From positions 248,001-312,000 of the forward strand of contig DASSMA010000064.1 in assembly GCA_035689115.1 (NCBI GenBank): a stretch of DNA of 64,000 nucleotides. The letters run 5' to 3'. Below are positions 44,368-53,305 of this stretch, piece after piece. The notes under the pieces are model-generated. The model did not search any database, was not told where the DNA came from, and saw only the letters and a program-made list of their open reading frames with translations. Numbering within the stretch: the first letter of the stretch is position 1; every line of letters starts with the position of its first letter. Source of the stretch: JAHFUS01 sp035689115 (GTDB taxonomy: Bacteria; Actinomycetota; Acidimicrobiia; Acidimicrobiales; GCA-2861595). Made by a program: the position numbers and the translations under genes.

Positions 44368-45098
44368 ACGCCCGCCAGCGCAGGGGCACCCTGTTCCTCG
44401 TCCTGTCGATGGTGCTGGCCACCGTCGTGTTCCTCGGGGTCGTCGGCTACGTGGGGTCGGTGAACCGCGAGGTCGGTCCCAGGGTCACCGTCTACCGGGC
44501 GGCGTCGGCCATCGACCCGTACCAGCCGCTGTCGGAGTCCAACCTGGTGGCCGTGCAGATCCCCCGCCAGTGGGTGTCGGGATCCGCCCTCGTGCGCCGC
44601 GACGAGCTGGTCGGTCGCCGGGTCGGCTTCCGGGTGGCCAAGGGCACCACGATCAGCACCGACATGCTCGTCGCGGCGTCCGACCTGAGCCCCACGGAAC
44701 GGGAGATCGCCATCGACGTCGACGCCGTCACCGGGCTGGCCGGCCGGGTCGCCCCCGGCAACCGCGTCGACATCTACGCCGTGTTCGGCGACGTGCCCGG
44801 CCTGCCCAAGCAGGTCCGGGTGCTGGTGCGGAACGTCCGCGTGGTCAGTGTCGGCGGCACGCAGTCGCGTTCGGCCGGCGACGACGCCACCAAGATCAGC
44901 GCCGAGCGGCAGGTGCTGCCCGTCACCCTCGCCCTCGAGCCCGACGACGCCCTGGCCGTCACCTACGCCGGCGCCTTCGCCAAGGAGGTGCGGCTGGTCG
45001 GCCTGCCCACCGACGACACGCTCAACCGGGCCGGCGAGAAGGGCACGTTCGACGCCGGCGACCTGGGCGGCGAGGCCGTGCCCGAGGGCGGTCGATGA
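44364..45098 (+). CDS. cpaB: Flp pilus assembly protein CpaB/RcpC
   Basis: 244 residues, TTG start overlapping the previous stop. One N-terminal membrane anchor (about 8-28), then the SAF/CpaB domain: VYRAASAIDPYQPLSESNLV, GRRVGFRVAKGTTIS and the RcpC motif AIDVDAVTGLAGRVAPGNRV. In Gram-negatives CpaB modifies or links the pilus secretin; in monoderm bacteria it is retained without one, and its task there is unclear. It is followed by cpaE through an ATGA overlap. Confidence 0.9.
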   Translation: MNARQRRGTLFLVLSMVLATVVFLGVVGYVGSVNREVGPRVTVYRAASAIDPYQPLSESNLVAVQIPRQWVSGSALVRRDELVGRRVGFRVAKGTTISTDMLVAASDLSPTEREIAIDVDAVTGLAGRVAPGNRVDIYAVFGDVPGLPKQVRVLVRNVRVVSVGGTQSRSAGDDATKISAERQVLPVTLALEPDDALAVTYAGAFAKEVRLVGLPTDDTLNRAGEKGTFDAGDLGGEAVPEGGR

Positions 45099-46642
45099 CC
45101 GCCGTCGTGCTCGGCGTGGCCGACGCCGGCCTCAGCGCCTCGCTCCGCACCACGCTGTCGGAGATCGAGGGCGTCGAGGTGGGCCACGTGGCGACGTCCA
45201 CGTCGGAGCTGGCCACCGCCGTCGACCGCCTGAAGCCGGGCGTCGTCTTCGTCCACGACCAGCTCGGGCCCGACCCCGTGTGGCCGCTCATCCGCGACAT
45301 CGGCTTCCGCCGCCCGGGCTGTGCCGTGCTCGTGATCGCTGCCGGCCCCGAGCCCGAGGTGTTCGCCCGGGCGCTCGAGGTGGGGGCGCGCGGCGTCGTC
45401 TCCGCCCCGGTCTCCTACGACGACATCCGCGCCCGCCTGGCCGGGGCCGCCGACTGGGCGGAGCAGATGCAGCGCCTGCTCCCCGGCACGGTCGGCGACG
45501 ACGGCCGGGGGAGCGTGGTCGTGTTCGCCGGCGGCAAGGGCGGCGTCGGCGCCACCACCATCGCCACGCACCTGGCGCTCGACGCCGTCCGCCTCCAGCC
45601 CGGCCGGCGAGTCTGCCTGGTGGACCTCGACCTCGAGAAGGGCGACGTCACGGGGCTGCTCGACGTCCGCCAGGGCCGCAGCATCGCCGACCTGGCGAAG
45701 GTCGCCGCCGACCTGTCGCCGTTCACCGTCCCCGACGCCGTCGTGAGCCACGAGAGCGGCCTGCACCTGCTGCTCACCCCCGCCGACGTCCGCGACGTGG
45801 AGGCGGTGAGCCTCGTCGCCGTCCGCCAGATCGTCAGCGTCCTGCGCAGCGAGTACGAGCTGGTGATCGTCGACGCCGGGTCGCACTGCACGCCGATGCA
45901 GGCCACGCTCGTCGACCTGGCCGACGAGGTGGTGGCCGTGGCCACGCCCGACGTGCTGTGCCTGCGCTCGCTGCGCCGCCTGCTCTCCGCCTGGGACACG
46001 CTGGGCGTGCGGCGCGAGGCTGACGTCCGGGTCCTGCTCAACCGCGTCAGCCCCTCGGCCGTGTCGCCGGCCGACGTGGCCCGGATGGTGCACGCCAGGG
46101 TCATGGCGGCCACGTTGCCGGCCACCTACCGGCACCTGGAGCCGGCCGTCAACGCCCGCGACCCGCTGCTCGTGCGCGACAAGGAATGGGCCCTGGGCCT
46201 GGGAGCGGTGAGCCGGGAGCTCGAGCTGTGGTCGGGTCGCGTCAACGGCAACCACTACCCGGTGGCCGCCGGCGGCGCCCACCGCCGGGGCCGCTGGCGC
46301 TCGGCGTCCGGCTCGGTGAGCATCGAGACGGTGGGCCTCCTGCCGCTGGTGCTGGCCGCGGTCGTCCTGAGCTGGCAGGTCGTGCTGTTCGGCCTCACCA
46401 TGGTGTGGTCGGGCCACGCCGCCGGCGCCGGCGCCCGTGCCCTGTCGGTGGGCCGGGCCCCGGGCCCGGCCGCCCGCGGTGCGGTGCCGTCGTCGATGGC
46501 CGGCGACGTCACCGTGACGCCTGAGGCGGCCGGTGCCACCGACACCGTCACCGTCACCGTGGCCACGCCCTTGCTGGCGCCGGGATTCGGGCGGCTCCCG
46601 CTCAAGGTCACGTCCACCCGTGCCGTGGTCGTGGAGCCGTGA
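45095..46642 (+). CDS. cpaE: CpaE/TadZ ATPase fused to a TadE-like pseudopilin
   Basis: 515 residues in one uninterrupted frame. Residues 1-120 form an atypical receiver-like domain. Residues 138-380 are a MinD/ParA-type ATPase with a deviant Walker A (GGKGGVGATT, 146-155), CLVDLDLEKGDVTGLLD and LVIVDAGSH. After a basic linker (RRGRWRSASG) comes a TadE-type segment SVSIETVGLLPLVLAAVVLS (about 407-430), then an ectodomain to 515. TadZ localises the pilus machine; TadE is a minor pseudopilin. No stop or ribosome-binding site separates the two parts, so they appear fused. Topology allows it: cytoplasmic ATPase, then an outward-facing pilin-like end. Confidence 0.85.
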   Translation: MTAVVLGVADAGLSASLRTTLSEIEGVEVGHVATSTSELATAVDRLKPGVVFVHDQLGPDPVWPLIRDIGFRRPGCAVLVIAAGPEPEVFARALEVGARGVVSAPVSYDDIRARLAGAADWAEQMQRLLPGTVGDDGRGSVVVFAGGKGGVGATTIATHLALDAVRLQPGRRVCLVDLDLEKGDVTGLLDVRQGRSIADLAKVAADLSPFTVPDAVVSHESGLHLLLTPADVRDVEAVSLVAVRQIVSVLRSEYELVIVDAGSHCTPMQATLVDLADEVVAVATPDVLCLRSLRRLLSAWDTLGVRREADVRVLLNRVSPSAVSPADVARMVHARVMAATLPATYRHLEPAVNARDPLLVRDKEWALGLGAVSRELELWSGRVNGNHYPVAAGGAHRRGRWRSASGSVSIETVGLLPLVLAAVVLSWQVVLFGLTMVWSGHAAGAGARALSVGRAPGPAARGAVPSSMAGDVTVTPEAAGATDTVTVTVATPLLAPGFGRLPLKVTSTRAVVVEP

Positions 46643-46968
46643 GGGCGGCGCGCGGGCAGGGCGGCGTGGCGTCCGTGGAGACGATCGCCCTGCTGCCGCT
46701 GCTGCTGGTGCTCGGCCTCCTCGTGCTCCAGGTGGCGGTCACGGTGTGGGCGGCCACGGGGGCCGATCTCGCCGCCCGGCAGGCGGCGCGGGCCAGGAGC
46801 CTCGGCCGCGACCCCCTCGTCGCCGCCCAGAGGGCCCTGCCCGGCGGCCTGTCGGTCGACGGCCTCACCCTCGTAGGAGGCAACTCCGGCGTCACCGTCC
46901 GGGTGGCCGTCCCCCGGGTGTCGCCCCTGCCGGCGTACACCATCTCCCGCAAGGTCGAGCTGCCGTGA
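46639..46968 (+). CDS. TadE-like pseudopilin
   Basis: 109 residues, GTG start overlapping the cpaE-tadE stop. After a short basic N-terminus, GQGGVASVETIALLPLLLVLG is a TadE-type pilin segment, with the glutamate that follows the prepilin cleavage site. A small beta-rich ectodomain follows. It is closely similar in design to the C-terminus of the preceding fusion, so the two may be tandem duplicates. It is probably processed by a prepilin peptidase not encoded in this window. Confidence 0.82.
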   Translation: MRAARGQGGVASVETIALLPLLLVLGLLVLQVAVTVWAATGADLAARQAARARSLGRDPLVAAQRALPGGLSVDGLTLVGGNSGVTVRVAVPRVSPLPAYTISRKVELP

Positions 46969-48380
46969 CGCGGTGGTCGTACGAGGACTTCGAGTCCAAG
47001 GTCGACGCCGACCGGCCGGGAGCCCCGGGCACCGACGAGGCCGACGAGGTCCTCGTCGGCAGCCTCCGCCGGCTGCTGCTCGACGAGGTCGACGGCCACG
47101 AACTGGCGGATCTCGACGCCGCCCAGCGGCGGGTCCGGCTCGAGCGCGTGCTCACACGTCTCATCTCGCGCGAGCGGGTCATCCTCACCGGCCGCCAGCG
47201 CAACGCCGTCGTGCGCCGGGTCGTCGACGAGGCGGTCGGGCTCGGCGTGCTGGAGCCCATCCTCGCCGACGAGACGGTGAGCGAGGTCATGATCAACGGC
47301 TACCGCTCGCTCTACGTCGAGCGGGGCGGCCGTCTCGAGGAGGTGTCGTCGGGCTTCACCAGCGAGGAGCAGCTCCGCCAGACCATCGACCGCATCGTGT
47401 CCACCGTGAACCGCCGGGTCGACGAGTCGAGCCCCATGGTCGACGCCCGCATCCCGGCCGATGCGCGCATGCCGCGCGGGGCGCGGGTCAACGTCATCCT
47501 GCCCCCGCTCTCGCTCAACGGGCCCACGGTCACCATCCGGCTGTTCCCCCGCCCCTACGGCCTCGAGGAGCTGATCGCGGCGCGCAGCCTCGACCAGCCC
47601 ACCGCCGCGCTCCTGTCGGCCTGCGTGCGGACCCGCCTCAACGTGATCGTCTCGGGCGGCACCGCCTCGGGCAAGACCACGATGCTCAACGCCCTCTCGG
47701 CGTTCATCCCCGAGACCGAGCGCATCATCACCGTGGAGGACGCCGCGGAGCTCTCGCTCGAGCAGCAGCACACCGTCCGCCTCGAGACCCGGCCGCCCAA
47801 CGTCGAGGGCCGGGGTTCGGTCACCGTGCGCGACCTGGTGCGCAACGCCCTGCGGATGCGTCCCGACCGCATCATCGTCGGCGAGGTCCGGGGCGGCGAG
47901 GCCCTCGACATGCTCCAGGCGATGCACACCGGCCACGAGGGCTCGCTGGCCACGGTGCACGCCAACAGCCCCGACGACGCCCTCTCCAGGCTGGAGACGC
48001 TGGCGTCGATGAGCGACCTCCCCATCCCGTTCGAGGCGCTCCGCGAGCAGGTGAACAGCGCCGTCGACGTCGTGGTCCAGCTCCAGCGGGCGGCCGACGG
48101 CACGCGCCGGGCGGTCGAGGTCGCCTACGTCACGTCGCGCCGCCGAGAGCCCTACGACCTGGTCACGCTGATGCACTTCGACGCCGACCTGGCGCGCTCG
48201 GAGCCGGGCAGCGGCGGCTTCGTGCGGCACCGGCTCCCGCAGGCCATCCTCGACCGCCTGGGCGACGCCTCCAGCGACGTGCTCGCCGCCTTCATGAAGG
48301 CCGACTCGACCCGGCGCACCAGGGCGGCCGCCCAGGCGCTGGGCGGACGGCGGGCCGCCACTCCGGGAGACGACGGGTGA
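46965..48380 (+). CDS. cpaF: Tad pilus assembly ATPase CpaF/TadA
   Basis: 471 residues. A helical N-terminal domain (1-120) is followed by the type II/IV secretion ATPase core. SEVMINGYRSLYVERGGRL, the Walker A GGTASGKTT (about 231-239), the Asp box TVEDAAEL, Walker B IIVGEVRGGEALDMLQAM and the His box GSLATVHANSPDDAL are all intact. It powers Flp pilin assembly (and possibly retraction). tadB and tadC, its membrane partners, follow directly. Confidence 0.96.
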   Translation: MTRWSYEDFESKVDADRPGAPGTDEADEVLVGSLRRLLLDEVDGHELADLDAAQRRVRLERVLTRLISRERVILTGRQRNAVVRRVVDEAVGLGVLEPILADETVSEVMINGYRSLYVERGGRLEEVSSGFTSEEQLRQTIDRIVSTVNRRVDESSPMVDARIPADARMPRGARVNVILPPLSLNGPTVTIRLFPRPYGLEELIAARSLDQPTAALLSACVRTRLNVIVSGGTASGKTTMLNALSAFIPETERIITVEDAAELSLEQQHTVRLETRPPNVEGRGSVTVRDLVRNALRMRPDRIIVGEVRGGEALDMLQAMHTGHEGSLATVHANSPDDALSRLETLASMSDLPIPFEALREQVNSAVDVVVQLQRAADGTRRAVEVAYVTSRRREPYDLVTLMHFDADLARSEPGSGGFVRHRLPQAILDRLGDASSDVLAAFMKADSTRRTRAAAQALGGRRAATPGDDG

Positions 48381-49294
48381 TCGGCCTCATCCTCGCCGGC
48401 TGCCTCCTGTCGTCCGCCCTGTTCGTCCGCGGGGCGGCCGATCTGATCGCCGGCGCCGCCAGCCGGCGGGCATGGATGGTCTCGCTGGCCGACGACGAGC
48501 CCACGCCGGCGTCGCGCCTCGCCCGTCTCGACCGCGCCTTCCGCCGCACGGCGCCCGGCGCCCGCCTCTCGCAGGAGATGGTGCTGGCCGGCTCCGACCA
48601 CCTCCCCGTGGTCGTGTTCGCCTGCGCGGCGGGCGGCGGGCTGGTGGCCGCCTACTTCCTCTGGGTCGCCCTGGCGCCCGTCTTCGCCGTCGCCGGACTG
48701 CTCGCCGCCTTCGCCGGCGTGCGCGGCTACCTGGGCCGCGGCCGCAACCGCCGCCAGGAGGCGTTCATCGCCCAGATGCCCCAGCTGGCGCGCGTGCTGG
48801 CCAACGCCCTGGATGCCGGCCGGTCCATCACCAGCTCGGTCGCCATCGCCGGCGAGGCGCTGGAGGACCCGGCCGGCTCGGAGATGCGCCGCGTCGCCAA
48901 CCGCCTGCGGGTCGACGCCAGCGTCGAGGCGGCCCTGAACGAGCTGCGCCACCGGCTCCCGTCGCGCGAGGTCGCCGTCCTGGTATCGACGCTGGTCATC
49001 TCGGCCCGCAGCGGCGGCGCCCTCGTCGCGTCCCTGCGGGAGATCGCCGCCACCCTCGAGGACCGCAAGGAGGTCCGGCGCGAGGTGCGCACCACCCTTG
49101 CCCAGGCCCTGTTCACCGGGTACGTCGTGGTCGCCATGGGGTTCGGGATGCTGTTCATGCTCAACGCCATGCGGCCCGGAACGGTCCGGGCCATGACCGG
49201 GAACCTGCTCGGCCAGGCCGCGCTGGTGGTGGCAATAGGCCTGTTCGGTCTGGGGCTCCTGGCCATCCGACGCATCACCAGCATCGAACCGTGA
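48377..49294 (+). CDS. tadB: Tad pilus inner-membrane protein TadB
   Basis: 305 residues with a GSPF/TadB domain. There are two membrane segments near 70-115 and two near the C-terminus. The GSPII-F core reads QMPQLARVLANALDAGRSIT, then LRHRLPSREVAVLVSTLVIS and ISARSGGALVASLREIA. It forms the platform for pilus assembly with TadC. The GTG start overlaps cpaF. A 247-bp non-coding insert follows before tadC, which is unusual because these two genes are normally adjacent. Confidence 0.93.
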   Translation: MIGLILAGCLLSSALFVRGAADLIAGAASRRAWMVSLADDEPTPASRLARLDRAFRRTAPGARLSQEMVLAGSDHLPVVVFACAAGGGLVAAYFLWVALAPVFAVAGLLAAFAGVRGYLGRGRNRRQEAFIAQMPQLARVLANALDAGRSITSSVAIAGEALEDPAGSEMRRVANRLRVDASVEAALNELRHRLPSREVAVLVSTLVISARSGGALVASLREIAATLEDRKEVRREVRTTLAQALFTGYVVVAMGFGMLFMLNAMRPGTVRAMTGNLLGQAALVVAIGLFGLGLLAIRRITSIEP

Positions 49295-49541
49295 CGGTCG
49301 CCTCGCAAGCGGAGCTTGCTCGGCGAGTTGGTCGTGCCGCCATCCGGGCCCGTGGTCCCGCCTGCGGCTCGCTCGGCGCTTCGTCGGCTCGCAGGCTGCC
49401 GACCGGCTCCGCCGGATCGGCGGCCGTTCTGTGGGTGGCTGTGCCCCCCGCACCCCCCGTGCCGCCAGCCGTGGAGGCCGCCTGCGGCGGCCAGGGACGG
49501 CCGGCGGCAATTCTCTCGCTCCGGAGCGTTCGGGGTGGGCG
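49295..49541. repeat. GC-rich hairpin region interrupting the tadB-tadC junction
   Basis: 247 bp with no convincing gene. Several inverted repeats are packed here: GCAAGC-gga-GCTTGC (49306-49320), GCCGACCGG with CCGGATCGGC (about 49398-49421), and GGCCGCC-tgc-GGCGGCC (49476-49492). CGCCTGCGGCTCGCTC (49359-49374) is the inverse of 921-936. It looks like a cluster of intergenic repeats of the type seen before ftsI and murG. An RNA role is possible. Confidence 0.55.
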
Positions 49542-50438
49542 GTGATCGCGCTCCTGCTCGGCCTGGCCGCGATGGCGTCGGTGCTCTTCTGCCTTTCGGG
49601 TGTCCGAGCCTTGCGGGGGGACCCGCTGGCCCAGCTGCCGGTGGCCGACCTCCTGGTAGCCGGCACCGGCGAGCGCCGGCCGCGAGGCGCGGTCCTCGAC
49701 ACGCTGGCCGGCCGGTTGACACCGTCGGTGCAGCGGGCGCTCGGGCCGGCGTGGACGGCTCGGCTCCAGCGCCAGATCGACCTGGCGGGGCGGCCGGAGG
49801 GCCTCACGGTGGACGCCCTCCTGGGCCGGTTCGTGCGATGGGCGTTGCTCGTCAGCCCGGCTGCGCTCCTCTTCCTCGTCCGCGCCAACGTCGTGGGCCT
49901 CGTCGTCGTGGTGGTCGTCGTCACCATCATGCCGCTGGCCCGCCTGGCCCGGGCACGCCGCCTCCGGCGGGAGCGCATCGAGCGCGACCTGCCCGACTTC
50001 CTCGACATCCTCGCCGTCACCGTCACCGCTGGGGCCGCCCTGGAGTGGGCCCTCGGCCGCGTGGCCGAGTGTTACAGCGGCCCGCTGGCCGACGAGATCC
50101 GGATCACCCTCGACCAGCTGGCCACCGGCGCCTCCCGTCGGCTGGCCTTCGAGAACCTCCGCCGGCGCACCGACTCCGAAGCCGTCGCCGAGTTCGTCAC
50201 CGCCTTCCTCCAGTCCCAGGAGCTGGGGGCCCCGCTGGCCGAGACGCTCAACCTGATCGCCGCCGACATGCGGCGGGCCAGCGCCCAGCGCATGCGGCAC
50301 CGCGCCGCCCGCGCCGCGCCGCGCGTCACCCTGGTCACCTCCATGGTCCTGGTGCCGGGCGCCCTGATCCTCGTCTCCGTCGGGCTCCTCCTCGGCAGCA
50401 GCATCGACTTCGGGTCCCTCTTCCGGGGGGTCCAGTGA
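49542..50438 (+). CDS. tadC: Tad pilus inner-membrane protein TadC
   Basis: 298 residues from GTG 49542, chosen because upstream in-frame sequence belongs to the repeat region. N-terminal membrane segment (1-20), a pair at about 95-130 and a last one near 270-290. The GSPF core includes ERDLPDFLDILAVTVTAGAA, then FLQSQELGAPLAETLNLIA and AARAAPRVTLVTSMVLVPGA. It partners TadB. The stop overlaps a sensor kinase start (GTGA). Confidence 0.92.
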   Translation: MIALLLGLAAMASVLFCLSGVRALRGDPLAQLPVADLLVAGTGERRPRGAVLDTLAGRLTPSVQRALGPAWTARLQRQIDLAGRPEGLTVDALLGRFVRWALLVSPAALLFLVRANVVGLVVVVVVVTIMPLARLARARRLRRERIERDLPDFLDILAVTVTAGAALEWALGRVAECYSGPLADEIRITLDQLATGASRRLAFENLRRRTDSEAVAEFVTAFLQSQELGAPLAETLNLIAADMRRASAQRMRHRAARAAPRVTLVTSMVLVPGALILVSVGLLLGSSIDFGSLFRGVQ

Positions 50439-51634
50439 CGGCCGCGCGCCGGCGCTCGCTGGTGGCGCCGCTCGTTACCGTGGCCCTCGTCGTGCGGCTG
50501 GTGACGCTGGCCATCGGCATGTACGGCCTGGTCGGCCGCCCGCTCACGGTGCAGGCGTTCGTGGCCGTCATCCTGCTGGCCGGCACGAGCATCGTCGGCC
50601 TCCTCCACCGGCGCGCCCTCGACGTGGTGTTGGCCCATCCCGGCATCGCCATGGTCGACGTGCTGCTGGTCCTCGGCGTGCTGATCGTGCTCGGCGTGGG
50701 CAGCCCGCTGATCCTCGCCACCCTGTCCACCGCCCTCCTGGTCGGCGTCCTCTTCCCCGCCCGCGTGGCGATGCTGCTCGGGTTCTGCCTGGCCTGCGGC
50801 TACATCGGCGTGCTCGACCCCGGCCGGGGGAACACCTCGGTCGACGGCGACAGCTTCCTGCTCGTGGTGGGCGTCCCGGTGATGTACGCCTGCCTGGTGG
50901 CCATCGGGCAGTCGTTCCGGTGGATCTCCAGCCGCCAGGCGGTCGCCGAGGCGGCGCTCCGCGAGGCGGCCGAGGCGGCCGCCGCCGCCGACGAACGGGC
51001 GCGGCTGGCGAGGGAGATGCACGACTCGTTCGCCAAGACCCTCCAGGGCATCGCCCTCGGCTGCACCGCCCTGGTGGCGTGGATCGAGCGCGATACCGAG
51101 GAGGCGACGAGCCAGGCCCGGGCCCTCGGGGCGGCCGCCGAGCAGGCGGTGCGCGAAGCGCGCGACCTGCTCTGCGACCTCCGCCGCGACCGGCCGCAGG
51201 AACCGTTCCTCGACGTCCTCACCGCCACCTGCGAGGTCTGGGCCGCGGAGGAAGGGATGCGCTGCGCCGTCGAGGCGCCCGGGTCGCTGCCCGACCCGCC
51301 GGCGCGCGTGCGCTACCAGCTGCTGGCCGCCACCGGCGAGGCCCTCCAGAACGTGGCCCGCCACGCCGCTGCCCGAAGCGTCAGCGTCTTCGTCGACACC
51401 GACGACACCGACGTCGTGCTGCGGATCGCCGACGACGGCCGGGGCTTCGACCCCGACGTCATCCCCGAGCGCGAGCACGAGGGCCACTTCGGTCTCCGGG
51501 GGATCAGCGAGCGCCTGGCCGACGTGGGTGGCAGCGCGTCCGTGATCTCGCAGCCGGGGGCCGGCACCACCGTCACCATGCGCACGCCCCTCGGCGCGCG
51601 CCGGGAGGAGAGCTATGCCGGACGCCTTCGTTGA
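50435..51634 (+). CDS. Membrane sensor histidine kinase (NarL/HisKA_3 type)
   Basis: 399 residues. Residues 1-165 form a membrane sensor region of about six segments with little extracellular sequence. The dimerisation helix carries the phospho-acceptor His in ARLAREMHDSFAKTLQGIAL. The ATPase domain has the N box ALQNVARHAAA, and the G box DDGRGFDPD and FGLRGISERL. It is co-transcribed between tadC and a LuxR-type response regulator, so it probably controls pilus genes. The start overlaps tadC and the end overlaps the regulator by 20 bases. Confidence 0.92.
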   Translation: MTAARRRSLVAPLVTVALVVRLVTLAIGMYGLVGRPLTVQAFVAVILLAGTSIVGLLHRRALDVVLAHPGIAMVDVLLVLGVLIVLGVGSPLILATLSTALLVGVLFPARVAMLLGFCLACGYIGVLDPGRGNTSVDGDSFLLVVGVPVMYACLVAIGQSFRWISSRQAVAEAALREAAEAAAAADERARLAREMHDSFAKTLQGIALGCTALVAWIERDTEEATSQARALGAAAEQAVREARDLLCDLRRDRPQEPFLDVLTATCEVWAAEEGMRCAVEAPGSLPDPPARVRYQLLAATGEALQNVARHAAARSVSVFVDTDDTDVVLRIADDGRGFDPDVIPEREHEGHFGLRGISERLADVGGSASVISQPGAGTTVTMRTPLGARREESYAGRLR

Positions 51635-52307
51635 CGCCCCGCCGGCGGAGGCCGGCACCGAGGAGGTCTCGGTCCTGATCGTCGACGACAGCGGGGTGAT
51701 CCGCCACGGCCTGCGCGCCCTGCTGGGCGCCACGGCCCTGCTGCGGGTGGTGGGCGAGGCCTCGAACGGGCAGCAGGCCCTGGCGCTGGCCCGCGAGCTG
51801 CGGCCCGACGTCGTGCTCCTCGACGTGAAGCTCGGTCCGCCGCCCGACGGCGTGGAGGTGGCCCGGGAGCTGTCGGGGAGTGCGCGGGTCCTGATGCTCA
51901 CGTTCAGCGACGAGCCGGCGACGATCCGCGAGGCGCTCGCCGCCGGCGCCGCCGGCTACCTGGTCCACGGCCACTTCGACGCCGCCGACCTGGCTGCCAG
52001 CGTCCTCGGTGCGGCGCGCGGCACGGCCGTCTTCTCGCCCCAGGTCGTGGCCGAGCTGCGGTCGTCGCTCGCCGCCGCGCCTGCGCCGCTCGCCCGCCAG
52101 TCCGGCCACGGCCTCACCGACCGCGAGCTGGAGATCATGGACCTCATCGCCGCCGGCCTCACCAACACCGAGATCGCCGCCCGGTCCTACCTGGCGGTCA
52201 AGACGGTGCGCAACCACGTCAACCACATCTTCGCCAAGCTCCATGTCACCACGCGCGCCGAGGCCGTCTCGCTGTGGCTGGGCGGCCGGTCCGGCCCGGA
52301 CTCGTGA
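51615..52307 (+). CDS. LuxR/NarL-family response regulator
   Basis: 230 residues. The receiver domain (about 16-130) has the acidic pocket LIVDDSG and the phospho-acceptor Asp in DVVLLDVKLG. The LuxR-type helix-turn-helix (about 165-225) reads LTDRELEIMDLIAAGLTNTEI, then KTVRNHVNHIFAKLHVTTR. It is the cognate partner of the preceding kinase. The TGGGCCCA-type arrays upstream of three pilus transcripts are plausible targets. One array begins 13 bases after this gene's stop. Confidence 0.93.
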   Translation: MPDAFVDAPPAEAGTEEVSVLIVDDSGVIRHGLRALLGATALLRVVGEASNGQQALALARELRPDVVLLDVKLGPPPDGVEVARELSGSARVLMLTFSDEPATIREALAAGAAGYLVHGHFDAADLAASVLGAARGTAVFSPQVVAELRSSLAAAPAPLARQSGHGLTDRELEIMDLIAAGLTNTEIAARSYLAVKTVRNHVNHIFAKLHVTTRAEAVSLWLGGRSGPDS

Positions 52308-52319
52308 CGCGCCGCGGCG

Positions 52320-52397
52320 TGGGTCACGCGTGGGCCCAGGATGGGCCCGGGAACGGGACCCGGGGCCGTCGCCGCCCGGCGAGGCGATCCGTACCCT
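52320..52397 (+). promoter_or_regulatory. Flp pilin promoter with TGGGCCCA array
   Basis: Four sites stand 11-12 bp apart: TGGGTCAC (52320-52327), TGGGCCCA (52331-52338), TGGGCCCG (52342-52349) and CGGGACCCG (52354-52362). The -10 box TACCCT is at 52392-52397, thirty bases after the last site. The array therefore lies just upstream of the -35 region, on one face of the helix, as for an activator. Confidence 0.7.
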
Positions 52398-52433
52398 TCG
52401 CCGTGTTCCCCGGAATCGGCAAGGAGAGCCCCG

Positions 52434-52649
52434 ATGACCCAGCTGTACGTGACGCTGCGGATCCTGCTCCTGGAGGCCACCGCTCGCGCTCGGCGCGACG
52501 AGCGAGGCCAGAGCACCCTCGAGTACCTGGGCATGGTCGGCGTTGCCGTGCTCCTCGTCCTGGCCGTGATGGCCGTCGTGGGCGACCTGCCCTTCGGCAA
52601 GTTCTTCAACGACGCCATCACCAAGATCAAGGCCGGGGCCGGCATGTGA
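52434..52649 (+). CDS. flp: Flp-family type IVb pilin
   Basis: 71 residues from ATG 52434, with AAGGAGAG upstream. The prepilin motif is ERGQSTLEYLGMVGVAVLL: cleavage after Gly would leave Glu at +5 and Tyr at +6, the Flp signature. The hydrophobic helix follows and the mature protein ends at FNDAITKIKAGAGM, so it is about 43 residues. This is the probable major pilin. It has its own promoter with an array of four sites. The stop overlaps the next gene. Confidence 0.92.
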   Translation: MTQLYVTLRILLLEATARARRDERGQSTLEYLGMVGVAVLLVLAVMAVVGDLPFGKFFNDAITKIKAGAGM

Positions 52650-53305
52650 CGGCCCTGCGGCGGGGCCAGGATGGCCAGGTCGTCACCGCGGTGGTGGTGA
52701 TGACCCTCGGCTGCGTCCTCGCCGTGGTGCTGAACCGGATGGTCCCGCTGGGCGGGGCCACCGACGAGGCCGGCCAGGCGTCCAACGCCGCCGACGCCGC
52801 CGCCCTGGGCGCGGCGGCGTCGGCCCGGGAGTGGCTCCTCGCCCGCTTCGCCGTCCTCCGGTTCGAAGATCTCGACGGCCTCGGGCGGGGCGGCACCTGT
52901 AGCATCGGCCGGGCCGGCGCCGATGCGTATGCCGCACGCAACGGCGCTCGGGTCACGTCCTACTGCTACGACGCCGGGAGGAACCGGATCGACGTGGAGG
53001 TGCAGATGCGCAGCACAGCCGTCGTGGGCCCGCGTGCGCAGGCGGCCAGCGCCGCCTCGCTCGGCCTCGACCTGCGCTCGTGCGCCCGCCGGGACGACCC
53101 GGCGCCCACCACCACGACGGCGGTCACCACCCTGCCGCCGCCGCCGCCTCCTCCTGCTGCGCCACCGGCGCCTGCGTACCCGCCGGGCACCGAGCTTCGC
53201 TGCGCCGGCACCGTGCTGGGTTTCGCCGTCGCTCCCGATGGCAGGGTCACCCTCACGCCCCCCGGGCGCCTGGCCGGCCTGCTGGTCCCCCGCCTGGTGG
53301 GATGA
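52646..53305 (+). CDS. TadG/pilin-like protein with proline-rich linker
   Basis: 219 residues. The N-terminus RRGQDGQVVTAVVVMTLGCV resembles TadG/TadE pseudopilins, with a single membrane helix. The ectodomain AGQASNAADAAALGAAASAR has the AADAAALA repeat-like helix typical of the Flp-Tad TadG group. A Thr/Pro-rich stretch (about 155-175, including eight prolines) precedes a short C-terminal beta domain. It probably caps or initiates the pilus. It overlaps both neighbours by four bases. Confidence 0.75.
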   Translation: MTALRRGQDGQVVTAVVVMTLGCVLAVVLNRMVPLGGATDEAGQASNAADAAALGAAASAREWLLARFAVLRFEDLDGLGRGGTCSIGRAGADAYAARNGARVTSYCYDAGRNRIDVEVQMRSTAVVGPRAQAASAASLGLDLRSCARRDDPAPTTTTAVTTLPPPPPPPAAPPAPAYPPGTELRCAGTVLGFAVAPDGRVTLTPPGRLAGLLVPRLVG

